Assembly (NCBI GenBank): GCA_051953655.1
Contig: JBQCIO010000203.1
Location: 1 to 14,776, forward strand
Direction: 5' to 3'
DNA length: 14,776 nt
DNA from: JBQCHF01 sp051953655
GTDB taxonomy: Bacteria; Actinomycetota; Actinomycetes; Motilibacterales; Motilibacteraceae
Below, piece by piece: positions 1 to 6,169 of this stretch. Each line of letters begins with the position of its first letter. Within the stretch, counting starts at the first letter, position 1. The position numbers and the translations under genes were made by a program. Below the pieces are notes generated by a model. It was not told the DNA's origin. It made no database searches and worked only from the letters and a program-made list of their open reading frames with translations.

Positions 1-339
1 CGCCCGCGCGGCACTGATGCCGGCGCCCTTCATCGAGCCGCTGGTGTCCACCGCCAGCACGGCTCGGCGCACCGGCAGCGGTCGGTCGACCTGGGCCCGC
101 GGCGTCACCGTGGCCGTCACCGGCACCCCGTCGACCGTGACGTGAACGCTGCCGGGGGCCAGCGTCGCCCCGGTGGGCAGACCGCTGGCAGAGAAGACCA
201 GCTCGAGCCGGCCGTTGTCGGTGGAGACGTCGGTGATGCTGCCGCTGGCCGCGTGGGCCGGAGCCGCGAGCAGCAGCACCGCAACCACCGTCGGCAGCGC
301 CACTGCGAGCCCGCGTCCGAGGCCGAGGCGCGGGCTCAT
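1..339 (-). CDS. Secreted VWA-domain protein of the Tad locus, N-terminal part only
   Basis: The gene runs off the left edge; 113 N-terminal residues are visible. It starts with a signal peptide (basic start, hydrophobic core at about residues 10-28, probable cleavage after AHA near residue 33). A beta-rich stretch of about 60 residues follows, then the start of a von Willebrand factor A domain with the metal-site motif DTSGSM at about residues 98-103, which matches the MIDAS consensus DxSxS. VWA domains bind protein ligands through a divalent metal outside the cell. The ATG overlaps the cpaF stop by 4 bases (ATGA), so it is almost certainly cotranscribed and translationally coupled with the pilus genes. 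In some actinobacterial Tad loci a VWA segment precedes, or is fused to, a TadB-like type II secretion F domain. That would fit this position, but the rest of the gene is not visible. The VWA call is firm; its role in pilus assembly or adhesion is inference. Confidence 0.85.
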   Translation of the reverse strand, partial: MSPRLGLGRGLAVALPTVVAVLLLAAPAHAASGSITDVSTDNGRLELVFSASGLPTGATLAPGSVHVTVDGVPVTATVTPRAQVDRPLPVRRAVLAVDTSGSMKGAGISAARA

Positions 340-1718
340 CGTGCGAAGCTCTCGAACGCGAAGATGCCCTGGGGCACCGGAACACCGGCATCGGTCAGAC
401 GCTCGAGGAACTTGGGGCGCAGGCCCGTCGACCTCTGGGTGCCGCGGAAACGGCCGTTCTCGTCCAGTCCGGCGCGGAAGTCGAAGAGGAACAGGTCCTG
501 CAGGGTGATGACCTCGCCCTCCATGCCCGCCACCTCGCTGACGTGGGTGATGCGCCGGCTGCCGTCCTTGAGCCGGGCCTGGTGCACGATGAGGTCGACG
601 GCGCTGGCCACCTGCTCGCGGATGGCACGGACCGGCAGGTCGACACCGGCCATCAGCACCATCGTCTCGAGGCGGGAGAGCGAGTCCCGGGGCGAGTTGG
701 CGTGCACGGTCGTGATGGAGCCGTCGTGGCCGGTGTTCATCGCCTGCAGCATGTCCAGCGCCGCGCCGTCGCGGACCTCCCCGACCACGATCCGGTCCGG
801 GCGCATGCGCAGCGCGTTGCGCACCAGGTCGCGGATGGCGATCTGCCCCTTGCCCTCGATGTTGGCCGGGCGGGACTCCATCCGCAGCACGTGCTCCTGG
901 CGCAGCTGGAGCTCCGCGGCGTCCTCGATGGTGATGATGCGCTCGTCGGCCGGGATGAAGGACGACATCACGTTGAGGGTCGTCGTCTTGCCGGACCCGG
1001 TGCCGCCGCTGATGAGCACGTTGAGCCGACCTCTGACACAGGCCTCGAGAAGCTCGCACAGCGCCCGGGTCATCGTGCCGAACCCGACCAGGTCGTCCGC
1101 ACGGAGCGGGTCGGCGGAGAACTTGCGGATGGTGAGCATCGAGCCGTCGAGGGCGATGGGCGGCACGACGGCGTTGACCCGGCTGCCATCGGGGAGGCGC
1201 GCGTCCACCATCGGGCTGGACTCGTCGACCCGTCGACCGACGCGACCCACGATCTTGTCGATGGTGCGCCGCAGATGGGCCTCGTTCTGGAACCGGCCGT
1301 CCGCGGCGTAGAGCTTGCCGAAGCGCTCGACGTAGATCTGGTCGTGCCCGTTCACCATGATCTCGGTGACCTCGGTGTCGCGCAGGTAGGGCTCGAGCGG
1401 CCCGTGACCCAGGATCTCGTCAGCCACCTCCTGCGCGATGCGGGTGCGGTCGGCCGCGGTGAGGGGGGTCTCCTCGAGCTCGAGCACCGACTGCAGCGAC
1501 TGGCGGACCCGCTGCTCGAGCTCGGTCTGCTCCATCCGCGCGTCGTAGAGCTTGGGGCCCAGGCTCTCCAGCAGTGTCTGATGGACGCTCTGCTTGACGT
1601 CGTGGAACGGGTCCGCGAGCCGCACCGCGCGGGCCGGCTGCGGCCGGCCCTCGGTCGCGACGGCCGGCAACTCTGGCTCGATTCGACGGGCCTGGTTGAT
1701 GCGGTCCTGCAGGCTCAT
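336..1718 (-). CDS. cpaF: CpaF/TadA-family pilus secretion ATPase
   Basis: This 460-residue protein is the cytoplasmic hexameric ATPase that powers Flp pilus assembly in Tad systems (type II/IV secretion ATPase family). The N-terminal region at about residues 35-150 contains the typical ILGHGPLEPYL segment followed by VTEIMVNG. The catalytic core shows Walker A GGTGSGKTTT at 238-247, an Asp box IITIEDAAEL at 261-270, a Walker B region RPDRIVVGEVRDGAA at about 306-320 and a His box GHDGSITTVHANS at 330-342. All key residues are present and the length is normal for CpaF. Its ATG overlaps the upstream cpaE stop by 4 bases, and its own TGA overlaps the next start by 4 bases, so translation of the three genes is probably coupled. 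No TadB/TadC platform protein, which CpaF should drive, is seen in the window. Confidence 0.97.
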   Translation of the reverse strand: MSLQDRINQARRIEPELPAVATEGRPQPARAVRLADPFHDVKQSVHQTLLESLGPKLYDARMEQTELEQRVRQSLQSVLELEETPLTAADRTRIAQEVADEILGHGPLEPYLRDTEVTEIMVNGHDQIYVERFGKLYAADGRFQNEAHLRRTIDKIVGRVGRRVDESSPMVDARLPDGSRVNAVVPPIALDGSMLTIRKFSADPLRADDLVGFGTMTRALCELLEACVRGRLNVLISGGTGSGKTTTLNVMSSFIPADERIITIEDAAELQLRQEHVLRMESRPANIEGKGQIAIRDLVRNALRMRPDRIVVGEVRDGAALDMLQAMNTGHDGSITTVHANSPRDSLSRLETMVLMAGVDLPVRAIREQVASAVDLIVHQARLKDGSRRITHVSEVAGMEGEVITLQDLFLFDFRAGLDENGRFRGTQRSTGLRPKFLERLTDAGVPVPQGIFAFESFAR

Positions 1719-2950
1719 GCCACGCTCCCCCGACGCAGGAACGCGAAGCCCCGGCGCTCCTTCTCGCTCTCCTTGCCCTGGACCGTGCTGCTGCGCCGGC
1801 GCGCACCCGCCGGCAGCGTCGCGACCCCTCCACTGCTCGTCCCGCGCACCCGTTGCTCGGCCAGCGCGCGGATCGCCTGGCTGACAGGGTGGTTCGGCTC
1901 GTCGAGGACGATCGGGACGCCCTTGTTGATCGAGGCCGACACGGCTCGGCTGGAGGGCACCTGCACGGCGATCGGCACCTTGAGCGTCTTCTCGACGTCG
2001 GCGACCGCCAGCCCCACCTTGGAGTCGCTGCGGTTGAGGACCACCTGCCAGCTCTCCCGCGGGTACCCGAGCAGGTCGAGCATGTCGAGGGTCAGCCGCA
2101 GGTTCTTCAGCGCCGGGATGTCGAGCGTCGCCAGCAGGACGTAGGTGTCGGCCAGGTCGAACGCGGCCAGCACGTGATCGGTGAACGCAGGCGGGGAGTC
2201 GATGACGACGAAGTCGTACATGGTGCGCAGCACCCGGAGCAGCTCGGTGACCACGGAGACCGGGATCCGTTCGGCCTCACCGGGCTCGAGCGGCGCGAGC
2301 ACGGTGTCGAGTCCTGGGCTGTGCGGGGTCACCAGCGAGGAAACCCCTTGCGCATCCATGCTGCCCTGCATGGCGACCGCGTCGACGATGGTGCGGGCGG
2401 GTACCAGCTGCATCGCGATGGCGACGTCGCCGAAGGCGAGGTCGAGGTCGACGACGCAGACACGGCACCTGCCGCCGTCGGCGAGGGCGACGGCGAGGTT
2501 GGTAGCCAGAGTCGTCTTGCCGCAGCCGCCCTTGGCCGAGAACACCGTCACCACCCTGCCCTCCGCGGCGTGGCTCTGTGCGGCGGTGGATCCCAGCAGC
2601 CTGCGCGAGACGTCCACCGAGCGTCGGCAGGCGTCGGCCAGTGCGGTGAGGTCGTCGGGGTTGACCACCTCACGGACCCCGGAGCGCAGGGCTTGGCCGA
2701 GGACGGCCACATCAACCCGGCGGCGCAGAAGCACCACACCGAGCTCGGGGCGCGCGGTGCGGTACCCGGTGGCGACCTGCAGGGCCACGGCGAGGTCGAC
2801 GTCGGCGCCGACCACCACCAGCAGCTCGAGCGGGTTGTCGTCGAGCACCCGGGTGAGCGCGTGCGGTGTGTCCACCCGGGTCATCTCGCCACCGAGGGCG
2901 AACGCGAGAGCTTCTGCCGCGCCGGTGTCCGGCTCGAGGAGGACGGTCAC
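1715..2950 (-). CDS. cpaE: CpaE/TadZ-like pilus-localising ATPase (MinD/ParA family)
   Basis: The 411-residue protein has a receiver-like N-terminal domain (about 1-110) joined to a MinD/ParA-type ATPase. The deviant Walker A is KGGCGKTT at 140-147, switch-region VVDLDLAFGD at 166-175 and Walker B VVIDSPP at 248-254. In Tad systems CpaE/TadZ proteins place the secretion machinery at particular sites on the inner membrane face. The last 40 residues or so are basic and Ser/Arg-rich and may contact membrane or CpaF, which is inference. The start is a GTG that overlaps the cpaB stop as GTGA, and a purine-rich AGGGGGTGG lies just upstream as ribosome binding site. The downstream cpaF start overlaps its stop by 4 bases. 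A general ParA-like role is unlikely given the operon. Confidence 0.93.
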   Translation of the reverse strand: MTVLLEPDTGAAEALAFALGGEMTRVDTPHALTRVLDDNPLELLVVVGADVDLAVALQVATGYRTARPELGVVLLRRRVDVAVLGQALRSGVREVVNPDDLTALADACRRSVDVSRRLLGSTAAQSHAAEGRVVTVFSAKGGCGKTTLATNLAVALADGGRCRVCVVDLDLAFGDVAIAMQLVPARTIVDAVAMQGSMDAQGVSSLVTPHSPGLDTVLAPLEPGEAERIPVSVVTELLRVLRTMYDFVVIDSPPAFTDHVLAAFDLADTYVLLATLDIPALKNLRLTLDMLDLLGYPRESWQVVLNRSDSKVGLAVADVEKTLKVPIAVQVPSSRAVSASINKGVPIVLDEPNHPVSQAIRALAEQRVRGTSSGGVATLPAGARRRSSTVQGKESEKERRGFAFLRRGSVA

Positions 2951-3774
2951 GGAGCCACCCCCTGGGCGAACAGGTCGCGGTCTTTGACCCCCGGCCCGGA
3001 CTGCACCTTCGAGCCGCCGTTCAGCAGCGCGAAGTACAGCGTCCCGGTCTGGATGCCATGGATGAGCTTCTCCGCCTGGTCCTGGGTCACCGCGACGGTG
3101 ACCAGGCTGGTGGACACCTGGGTCTGGGTCGTGTTCGCGACGAGCCCGGTCCTGCTCTGGCTGTCCGACTCGGTCTTGCTGACCGTCTTGGTCGTGGACT
3201 GCCCGACGCCGACCACCTTGACCTTGGGAAGCAACAGCCTGGTGGCCCGGGTGTACGCGTGCTGGTCCTGGAGGTGGTCGCCGGCCGGCGTGGTGTCGGC
3301 CTTGTCCGCCTCCTGAACGTTGAACGTGTCGAAGATGGCGATCTGCGAGCCGACCTGCAGGAAGGAGCCGACTCGGGCCGGGTCCTCGAGCTCGACCGAG
3401 ACCGCCATCTGCCCGGCGGGGATGGCGACCTCCCCGTCTGCGGCCGCCTCGGTGCCGAACCGAGCAGACATGATCAGCGTGCCGGGCGAGATGTCGCTGG
3501 TGGCGACCAGCGCCTCGGAGGACGAGTCCACCGAGGTGAGCGCGCCGTCCGGCACCCCCACGCGGGCCACCGTCTCCTGCACCATGAGGTGGTCGGACAC
3601 GGCCTGCTGCAGCGTCGTCCCGGCCGGGATGGTCTGCCGGGCGATGTAGACCTCGACCGGCTGCTGCCCGGCCACGGCTCGCTCGTCCGCCCCCCTGACG
3701 TATGCGAGGACCGCCCCGGTGCCCACCAGGGCCAGGACCACCGCCAGCGCGACGGCGAGAACTCGACGACTCAT
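2947..3774 (-). CDS. cpaB: CpaB/RcpC-like Flp pilus assembly protein (SAF domain)
   Basis: This is a 275-residue protein with an N-terminal signal anchor (hydrophobic residues 5-25 after MSRR). A SAF domain (about 39-105) follows, with the characteristic IARQTIPAGTTL and ISPGTL segments. The rest (about 115-250) is an RcpC/CpaB-type beta domain containing a QVGSQIAIFDTF-like stretch. CpaB proteins act outside the inner membrane in Flp pilus biogenesis; in an actinobacterium without a classical outer membrane secretin the partner is unclear. The frame is open a further 54 codons upstream, but I chose the ATG at 3774. It starts directly with the signal anchor, has GGGGAG about 8 bases upstream, and the upstream extension would overlap the end of tadG and read through a heptamer repeat. 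The stop overlaps the cpaE GTG start by 4 bases. Confidence 0.92.
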   Translation of the reverse strand: MSRRVLAVALAVVLALVGTGAVLAYVRGADERAVAGQQPVEVYIARQTIPAGTTLQQAVSDHLMVQETVARVGVPDGALTSVDSSSEALVATSDISPGTLIMSARFGTEAAADGEVAIPAGQMAVSVELEDPARVGSFLQVGSQIAIFDTFNVQEADKADTTPAGDHLQDQHAYTRATRLLLPKVKVVGVGQSTTKTVSKTESDSQSRTGLVANTTQTQVSTSLVTVAVTQDQAEKLIHGIQTGTLYFALLNGGSKVQSGPGVKDRDLFAQGVAP

Positions 3775-3849
3775 GTGCTCTGCTCCCCAGCTTCCGAGCG
3801 GTGCGGGCGCTCCTGATCGCTCTGCATGTGCGAGGACTTGCTCGACGGG

Positions 3850-3877
3850 CTTGCGGCTTGCGGCTTGCGGCTTGCGA
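3850..3877. repeat. 7-bp tandem repeat, four copies
   Basis: The plus strand reads CTTGCGG three times and then CTTGCGA, with no spacers. On the transcribed strand this is a CCGCAAG series. It lies in the 115-base gap between the tadG stop and the cpaB start, about 75-100 bases upstream of the cpaB ATG. Because the unit is not a multiple of three and lies outside a chosen reading frame, copy number could change without destroying a protein. It is the only obvious simple repeat in the window. Confidence 0.85.
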
Positions 3878-3889
3878 CGTACGGCGCGG

Positions 3890-5032
3890 TCAGCCGCTGA
3901 GCGAGACGACGGAGGCGCCCAGGTCAGGTCCCCCACCGCTCGCCGCCGGAATGAGACCTTGGGTGAAGTAGCCGGACAGGCACTTGGTGTTCGACGGGAG
4001 CCCGGCGTCGCAGAACGTGCTGGTCAGCCAGCTCTTCCGCTTCGGCGGCCCGCCGCCACCGGGCATGACGTACCCCGTGGGCACGAAGGCGGCGAAGCCC
4101 AGCAGGTGGTAGTAGCCGTTGTGCCCGGTGCCGCCGTTGCCGTCGTAGACGGGGATGTACACGATCTGCCGACCGGTGATCGCGGTGTCCAGCGCGTCGC
4201 GACAGGCTGAGGAGACGCTCACGCCGGTGTTGTCGTGGTAGATGCCACCGGCGTCCACCGTGGTCTGGCAGGTGTTCGCGGAGTCGTCCAGCCACCCGAA
4301 ACCGCCGGGCAGGTCCCATCCGGCCGGCCCTGCCACCGGCGGGGTGCAGGCGACGGCCGGCGAGCCGGTCTGATGGAGGACGATCTTCCGCTCGGCGCCC
4401 GCCGGGGGTACGGCGTTGGGCGGGTACGGCGGCGGCGCCGCGTACACGGTGCCGTTGGAAGTGGCCGCGTTCCACTCGCACACGGACAGGGTCAGAGCCA
4501 GGCCGGTCGCGGATCCGACGCCGCCCCAGGTCGCGCGGCTGCAGGCCCTGACCACCGTGCTCTGCCCTGCGGCGAGCCACCTGGGCAGGCCGCCTGCCGC
4601 GGTGGAGGTGTGGACCTCGACGTACCTGGTGCCGGCGGGCGGGCCCGCAGCGCAGCTGAAGAGGGCGGTGGAGGCCGGCGGACACGCTGGCAGGGTCAGC
4701 AGACCGCTGCCCGTGCTCCCGCACACGCCTCCGAAGGAGGCGTCGACGGTGGATCCGGCGTCGACCGCGTTCAGACCCACGAACCCGGACACGTACCCGG
4801 TCGGGTTGCCGCCGCTCACACAGTTCGCGCCCTTCTTGGCGCATTCGGTCGCGAGCGCGAGCGCACCGGAGTCCGCGCTGGTCTGCAGCTCCGCACGCTT
4901 GGCGTAGACCCGGCCGACGTCGATGGAGACCGCCGAGAGACCGACCAGTACACCGAACGCGGCAAGAACGGCCACGATCACGACGACGGCGCCGCGGTCG
5001 TCTCCGACGCGCCGCAGTATCAGACCTCGCAT
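3890..5032 (-). CDS. tadG: TadG-like Flp pilus-associated protein, cysteine-rich
   Basis: The 380-residue protein begins with the Tad/TadG N-terminal module: DRGAVVVIVAVLAAFGV, a single hydrophobic anchor at about residues 14-36, then SIDVGRVYAKRAELQTSADS at 36-55, the usual TadE/G-like signature before an alanine-rich helix. The remainder is predicted to lie outside the membrane. It contains 12 cysteines, all after the anchor (64, 71, 104, 117, 127, 164, 185, 229, 255, 277, 341, 351), suggesting disulphides. A glycine/aromatic-rich C-terminal part includes FGWLDD at 245-250, IVYIPVYDGNGGTGHNGYYHLLGFAAF at about 290-316 and a proline/glycine tail. I recall similar C-terminal arrangements in other actinobacterial Tad proteins but cannot verify this here. 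The ATG overlaps the tadE end by 13 bases and is preceded by GGGGGT. Its exact role (minor pilin, anchor or adhesin) is not established by sequence. Confidence 0.88.
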   Translation of the reverse strand: MRGLILRRVGDDRGAVVVIVAVLAAFGVLVGLSAVSIDVGRVYAKRAELQTSADSGALALATECAKKGANCVSGGNPTGYVSGFVGLNAVDAGSTVDASFGGVCGSTGSGLLTLPACPPASTALFSCAAGPPAGTRYVEVHTSTAAGGLPRWLAAGQSTVVRACSRATWGGVGSATGLALTLSVCEWNAATSNGTVYAAPPPYPPNAVPPAGAERKIVLHQTGSPAVACTPPVAGPAGWDLPGGFGWLDDSANTCQTTVDAGGIYHDNTGVSVSSACRDALDTAITGRQIVYIPVYDGNGGTGHNGYYHLLGFAAFVPTGYVMPGGGGPPKRKSWLTSTFCDAGLPSNTKCLSGYFTQGLIPAASGGGPDLGASVVSLSG

Positions 5033-5448
5033 CGCATGACCCCCGTCGAGGTGATGGCCACCGAGGTTCCAGGGCCGCCACCGCCGAAGAAACCCATGAC
5101 GGCGCCCAGAGGAGTGATGAATCGATAGGTGTAGGACACCGTGACGCTGCCGTTCCCCCCACCGTTGGGGCAGGCCGTGAAGGCGGTGACCGCAGGCGGT
5201 GCGCTGCCGCCGAGGGGGAGAGATGGAGCGGCCGCGACGACCCTCGCCTGAACGTCGCTCAGCGGCTCGCCCAGAGCAGCCCAGCGTGCTCCGTCCCTGG
5301 CGGCGGAGTTGACCGAGATCTTCGCGAAGTAGGCGAGCCCGAAGTCGACGAGCCCGCTCAGGAAGAGGAGCAGCAGGGGCAGGACCAGGGCCAGCTCGAC
5401 CGCGGCCGCGCCGTGCTCAGGACCCGACGAACGCCAGCGTGCGTACAC
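5020..5448 (-). CDS. tadE: TadE-like pseudopilin
   Basis: A 142-residue TadE-family protein. The N-terminus is EHGAAAVELALVLPLLLLFLSGLVDFG. A class-IVb prepilin-type site is possible between Gly13 and Ala14, with Glu18 at mature position +5, followed by a hydrophobic helix to about residue 40. The next segment, ISVNSAARDGARWAA at 44-58, is the conserved TadE continuation. Two cysteines (93 and 140) in the outer domain could pair. TadE pseudopilins are minor components processed by the same peptidase as Flp and are needed for pilus assembly in better-studied systems. The GTG start at 5448 is supported by GAGGGGGAGAG immediately upstream. The gene follows the second Flp pilin after 18 bases and overlaps tadG by 13 bases. 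Confidence 0.9.
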   Translation of the reverse strand: MYARWRSSGPEHGAAAVELALVLPLLLLFLSGLVDFGLAYFAKISVNSAARDGARWAALGEPLSDVQARVVAAAPSLPLGGSAPPAVTAFTACPNGGGNGSVTVSYTYRFITPLGAVMGFFGGGGPGTSVAITSTGVMRCEV

Positions 5449-5466
5449 CTCTCCCCCTCGAAGCAG

Positions 5467-5613
5467 CTACAAGCCAGGTGGAACGAGCTGGAACAGGCCT
5501 CGGACTCCGACACCCAGCGCGGTGACCGCTGAGACGATGACGACGAAGATCCCGGCAAGGATCAGCGCATACTCGACTGCTGTGGCCCCTCCATCGCGCC
5601 GGCTCGATGTCAC
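5467..5613 (-). CDS. flp: Second Flp-type pilin (possible minor pilin)
   Basis: The protein is 48 residues from the chosen GTG. It carries the Flp prepilin signature GG/ATAVEY: a nine-residue leader VTSSRRDGG, cleavage before Ala10, Glu at mature +5 and Tyr at +6. The hydrophobic assembly helix follows, and the protein ends LVPPGL. The mature part is 39 residues, exactly as in the other pilin encoded at 5731-5901, with 22 of 39 positions identical by my hand alignment. Differences include a mature Arg29 instead of Asn and a C-terminal Pro-Pro, which could make it a minor or tip subunit (inference). The start at 5613 has AGGAG 5 bases upstream. An in-frame GTG at 5667 with its own AGGAG would give a 27-residue leader. 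The shorter form better fits Flp leaders. Confidence 0.88.
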   Translation of the reverse strand: MTSSRRDGGATAVEYALILAGIFVVIVSAVTALGVGVRGLFQLVPPGL

Positions 5614-5618
5614 GTGAT

Positions 5619-5623
5619 CTCCT
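5619..5623 (-). promoter_or_regulatory. Ribosome binding site that decides the second pilin start
   Basis: On the minus strand AGGAG lies 5 bases before the GTG at 5613. A competing AGGAG at 5672-5676 lies 4 bases before an in-frame GTG at 5667. The downstream site gives a nine-residue prepilin leader typical of Flp proteins, so it is preferred, but both sites look usable. Confidence 0.65.
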
Positions 5624-5689
5624 AGTTGCTGAGGCCTGTCGGCGGAATCTCGCCTGCTCCTGCTCACAGGGCTCCTTGACTCTGAAGCT

Positions 5690-5716
5690 GAAGGCCCGGC
5701 CGAGGGCCGGGCCTTC
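5690..5716 (-). terminator. GC-rich hairpin after the major pilin gene (terminator or attenuator)
   Basis: The arms are GAAGGCCCGGCC (5690-5701) and GGCCGGGCCTTC (5705-5716), perfect complements forming a 12-bp stem with a 3-base loop. It begins 14 bases after the pilin stop on the transcribed strand. No run of T follows, as is common for actinobacterial terminators. It sits inside the pilus operon, so partial termination, or protection of the upstream pilin mRNA end, is the likely effect. Confidence 0.65.
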
Positions 5717-5730
5717 GACCGTGGACTACG

Positions 5731-5901
5731 TCAGAGAGCCCCGGTGACGGTGGTGAACAGACCGTTGAGGCCCGTCCCGAGCGCCGTCACGGTGCCGATG
5801 ATGGCGACGGCGATCAGCGCGACCATCAGGCCGTACTCCACGGCGGTGGCGCCCTTGTCCTGCGCAAGACGGCTCTGCAGCTTGGCGACGTACTTGAGCA
5901 T
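5731..5901 (-). CDS. flp: Flp pilin, probable major subunit
   Basis: A 56-residue class-IVb pilin: basic leader MLKYVAKLQSRLAQDKG, cleavage between Gly17 and Ala18, then ATAVEYG with Glu at mature +5 and Tyr at +6. A continuous hydrophobic helix follows, ending in a short polar tail. After cleavage by a TadV-type prepilin peptidase (not in the window) the 39-residue product would polymerise into the Flp pilus. It is the first gene of the operon and is followed by a strong hairpin, consistent with a highly expressed major subunit. I chose the ATG at 5901 because GAGGGGAA lies about 7 bases upstream and the leader is of normal length. The frame remains open to 6090 but that extension has no pilin character. 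Confidence 0.95.
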   Translation of the reverse strand: MLKYVAKLQSRLAQDKGATAVEYGLMVALIAVAIIGTVTALGTGLNGLFTTVTGAL

Positions 5902-6169
5902 GGGAGGTTCCCCTCGTGAATGTGGTCCGGGACCGGCCCGGGAGGCCGGCGGTCGCCGACCCGACATCAGGAGAGTGCGGTCACGATGCGTCGCAGAGAA
6001 TGAGGAGAACGGCTGCTCCGCGTCGACGATCCGAGGATCCCGGTGGCCGTTCGGACGATCCCGGACCGGACAGACGTCACGGCTCGGCACGAATGGCGGT
6101 CACGCATCGTGTGCACCCGGACGACCCGTCGTGCGCGGGTACCCTCCGAGCATCGCTTCAGGAGGGGTC
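5902..6169. other. Divergent intergenic region between pilin operon and GT2 gene
   Basis: These 268 bases should hold the promoters of the pilus operon (leftward) and the GT2 gene (rightward). I find no convincing open reading frame. Several short inverted repeats are present, for example GGTCG-C-CGACC around 5951-5963. No confident -35/-10 pair is visible for the pilin gene. A weak -10 candidate for the GT2 gene is listed separately. Confidence 0.6.
6140..6145 (+). promoter_or_regulatory. Possible -10 element for the GT2 gene
   Basis: TACCCT fits the actinobacterial TANNNT -10 pattern and lies 24 bases before the GTG start, with no recognisable -35 hexamer upstream. A start of transcription near 6152 would leave a short leader with the GGAGGGG ribosome site. 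This is weak evidence by eye only. Confidence 0.25.

Noticed and set aside
543..3316. Long plus-strand open frames (533 and 487 codons) opposite cpaF and cpaE
   Set aside because: They mirror well-supported ATPase genes with intact Walker motifs and show His/Gly/Val-rich shadow composition without domains.
4726..4742. 7-bp hairpin with a 3-base loop inside tadG
   Set aside because: It lies within coding sequence encoding a Gly-rich part; such short GC stems arise by chance in this composition and there is no reason to call a terminator.
5744..6169. N-terminal extension of the GT2 open frame
   Set aside because: It runs through the pilin gene on the other strand and the divergent promoter region; the GT-A fold starts right after the GTG at 6170, which has a good ribosome site.
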